From the NCBI GenBank assembly GCA_944387635.1, contig CALXFT010000025.1:1-32595 (forward strand): DNA of 32,595 nt, in the 5' to 3' direction. A model generated the notes under the pieces. The model made no database searches. It worked only from the letters and a program-made list of their open reading frames with translations, and had not been told where the DNA came from. This document shows, one piece after another, positions 31,386 to 32,595 of this stretch (position 1 is its first letter; the number at the start of each line of letters is the position of its first letter). Position numbers and translations under genes: made by a program. Source of the DNA: an uncultured Oscillospiraceae bacterium (GTDB lineage Bacteria > Bacillota > Clostridia > Oscillospirales > Oscillospiraceae).

Positions 31386-32075
31386 ATGAAAAAGCGTGTA
31401 TTTGCACTCCTTCTGACCCTGGTCCTGGTTCTGGCGGCTCTGCCCGTCAGCGCCATGGCCGCCGGCGGCAGCGTGACCTTCAAGGGCAAGACCCAGGGGT
31501 TCTCCTTTGACCCCGGCAGCGGTTACTCCAGCACGGACCTTTTCGGCGGCTTTAAGGGTGTCATGCCCGGCGACGAGCTGTCCGAGACCGTCACCGTCAC
31601 CAACAAGGCCAGGGAGTTTGACTATGTAAAGGTCTACCTGCGGGCCAGGACCCACAGCAACTCCTCCAACACCATGGTTGCCTCCGACCCCGAGTACGGC
31701 AAGGACGCCGTGGAGATGAAGGACTTCCTGTCCAAGCTGACCATGCGGGTCTACAACGGCAGCAAGCTGATCTTCGAGGCTTCCCCCGAGGAACTGGACG
31801 GCCTGAGCAAGAACGTCTACCTTGGAAGCCTGGAGAAGAACGAGAATCTGAAGCTGACCGTTGAGCTGGATGTACCCATCGAGCTGGGCAACGAGTACGC
31901 CAACCGGGTAGGCGAGGTAGACTGGGTCTTCACCGTAGAGGGCTTCAACTACAGCGACAGCCCCAAGACCGGCGACGAGTTCAACATGGTCCTGATGATC
32001 GGCATCATGGCCGTCAGCGCCGTGGGCATTGTGGCAGTTATCGTTCTCCTGCGCAAGCGCGGCAAGAAGGAATAA
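31386..32075 (+). CDS. SPKTG-anchored cell-wall protein
   Basis: The 229-residue protein has a signal peptide (MKKRVFALLLTLVLVLAALP, cleavage after SAMA near residue 25), a beta-rich body (GGFKGVMPGDELSETVTVTN and LKLTVELDVPIELGNEY) and a C-terminal sorting signal: SPKTG at 192-196, a hydrophobic span (about 200-222) and the basic tail RKRGKKE. SPKTG is a sortase B-type variant of LPXTG, as recognised in Clostridioides difficile. The GVMPGDELSETVTV stretch resembles the SipW-substrate siblings, so it may be the wall-side partner that anchors the fibres. It ends the operon, with a terminator 40 bp downstream. No sortase is in the window. Confidence 0.88.
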   Translation: MKKRVFALLLTLVLVLAALPVSAMAAGGSVTFKGKTQGFSFDPGSGYSSTDLFGGFKGVMPGDELSETVTVTNKAREFDYVKVYLRARTHSNSSNTMVASDPEYGKDAVEMKDFLSKLTMRVYNGSKLIFEASPEELDGLSKNVYLGSLEKNENLKLTVELDVPIELGNEYANRVGEVDWVFTVEGFNYSDSPKTGDEFNMVLMIGIMAVSAVGIVAVIVLLRKRGKKE

Positions 32076-32116
32076 GCCCAGGATTCACGGAATTCATCCG
32101 GGCAATGAGAAAAGCA

Positions 32117-32149
32117 AAACAGCCCGCCCGGGATTCGGGCGGGCTGTTT
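32117..32149 (+). terminator. Intrinsic terminator of the fibre/adhesin operon
   Basis: AAACAGCCCGCCCG and CGGGCGGGCTGTTT form a perfect 14-bp stem with a 5-nt loop and a TTT end. The 150 bp after it show only a weak inverted repeat (CGGTGAC near 32235 and GTCACCG near 32271). Confidence 0.9.
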
Positions 32150-32301
32150 CCAAAGGCAAATTCGGAAGCTTCCCATACGGCGGCGTGCCAAAGGGACGGT
32201 TCAGCCGTGCGTTCGCATAAATCCGCGGCGAAACGGTGACACTTGAATCATACCCCATTGGCGGCCTGCCGTCACCGGGGGAGCGGAAAGGAGACTGCCC
32301 T

Positions 32302-32595
32302 ATGAAAACTTCCAGCGACTTGTCCGGCCAGATCTTCGGCCGTTGGACGGTGCTGAACGATTCGATCACTACCCCGAAGGGGGAGCGCAAATGGCTCTGC
32401 CGCTGCGCCTGCGGCACAGAGCGTTACGTTCTGGAGCGTTCTTTGCGTTCCGGGGGGTCCTTAAGCTGCGGCTGCCTGCGCAAGGACTCGGCCCGTGAGG
32501 CCAACGCCTACGACCTGACCGGCCGGGTCTTCGGAGACCTGACGGTTCTGGGGCCCTCCCGTGAGCGGCGGAGCTACGGGGGCCAGTGGTGGCAC
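32302..32595 (+). CDS. Zinc-ribbon repeat protein, partial at the window edge
   Basis: The first 98 codons are present and open to the end of the window. AAAGGAG lies 8 bases before ATG 32302. The product has a repeat beginning DLSGQIFGRWTVLND, with CRCACG and CGC forming a probable zinc ribbon, and a second repeat starting DLTGRVFGDLTVLG about 70 residues later. Repeats of the form LxGxxFGxLTVL...CxCG...SCGC are common in phage and mobile-element DNA-binding proteins (often called AP2-like). Full length and role cannot be judged from this piece. Confidence 0.75.
   Translation, partial: MKTSSDLSGQIFGRWTVLNDSITTPKGERKWLCRCACGTERYVLERSLRSGGSLSCGCLRKDSAREANAYDLTGRVFGDLTVLGPSRERRSYGGQWWH

Overview
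The window looks like a high-GC, spore-forming gut Clostridium relative, probably Oscillospiraceae/Ruminococcaceae. Evidence is the spoVAD-spoVAE pair behind a sigma-G-like promoter, a T-box in front of pheST, ireB (UPF0297), strong AGGAGG ribosome sites, ECF sigma factors beside ABC exporters, and SipW/TasA-type surface genes. The taxonomic placement is inference; no rRNA gene is present.

Left part (1-7.8 kb): an ECF sigma factor with an overlapping single-pass membrane partner (minus strand) and its own ECF-type promoter; a small unknown gene; then a plus-strand five-gene operon of a second ECF sigma factor, a membrane protein, an ABC ATPase and two paralogous permeases, closed by a clear terminator. 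A gene broken by two frameshifts follows, with an intact-looking promoter. Middle-left (7.8-12.4 kb): a sporulation cluster (spoVAD, spoVAE and a 43-residue Asn/Gln-rich peptide), a GNAT acetyltransferase, an SH3/NlpC-P60 wall hydrolase, a conserved small protein and ireB. Two copies of a structured ~155-nt repeat lie at 1881-2033 and 9528-9690. Housekeeping core (12.4-20.2 kb): pheS-pheT with T-box leader, an M32 carboxypeptidase, nnrD, a lipoprotein, a solo MazF-type RNase and a small unknown gene whose ribosome site is buried in a perfect hairpin.

Right part (20.2-32.1 kb) is the standout. A tyrosine recombinase (20598-21434) is followed by a 263-bp segment bounded by perfect 21-bp inverted repeats (21471-21491 and 21755-21775). 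The segment holds a consensus sigma-A promoter (TTGACA, 17 bp, TATAAT) that points away from the downstream operon, and intrinsic terminators that face it. Directly beyond it lies a SipW signal peptidase and a run of five proteins with SipW-type signal peptides, a 1643-residue secreted repeat protein with Cys/His-rich repeats, and a small SPKTG-anchored wall protein. The simplest reading is a recombinase-driven ON/OFF switch for an extracellular fibre/adhesin operon, sequenced here in the OFF orientation. Dispersed repeats (20225-20451 and 24745-25143) sit before the recombinase and between the two halves of the fibre cluster. The window ends inside a zinc-ribbon repeat protein.
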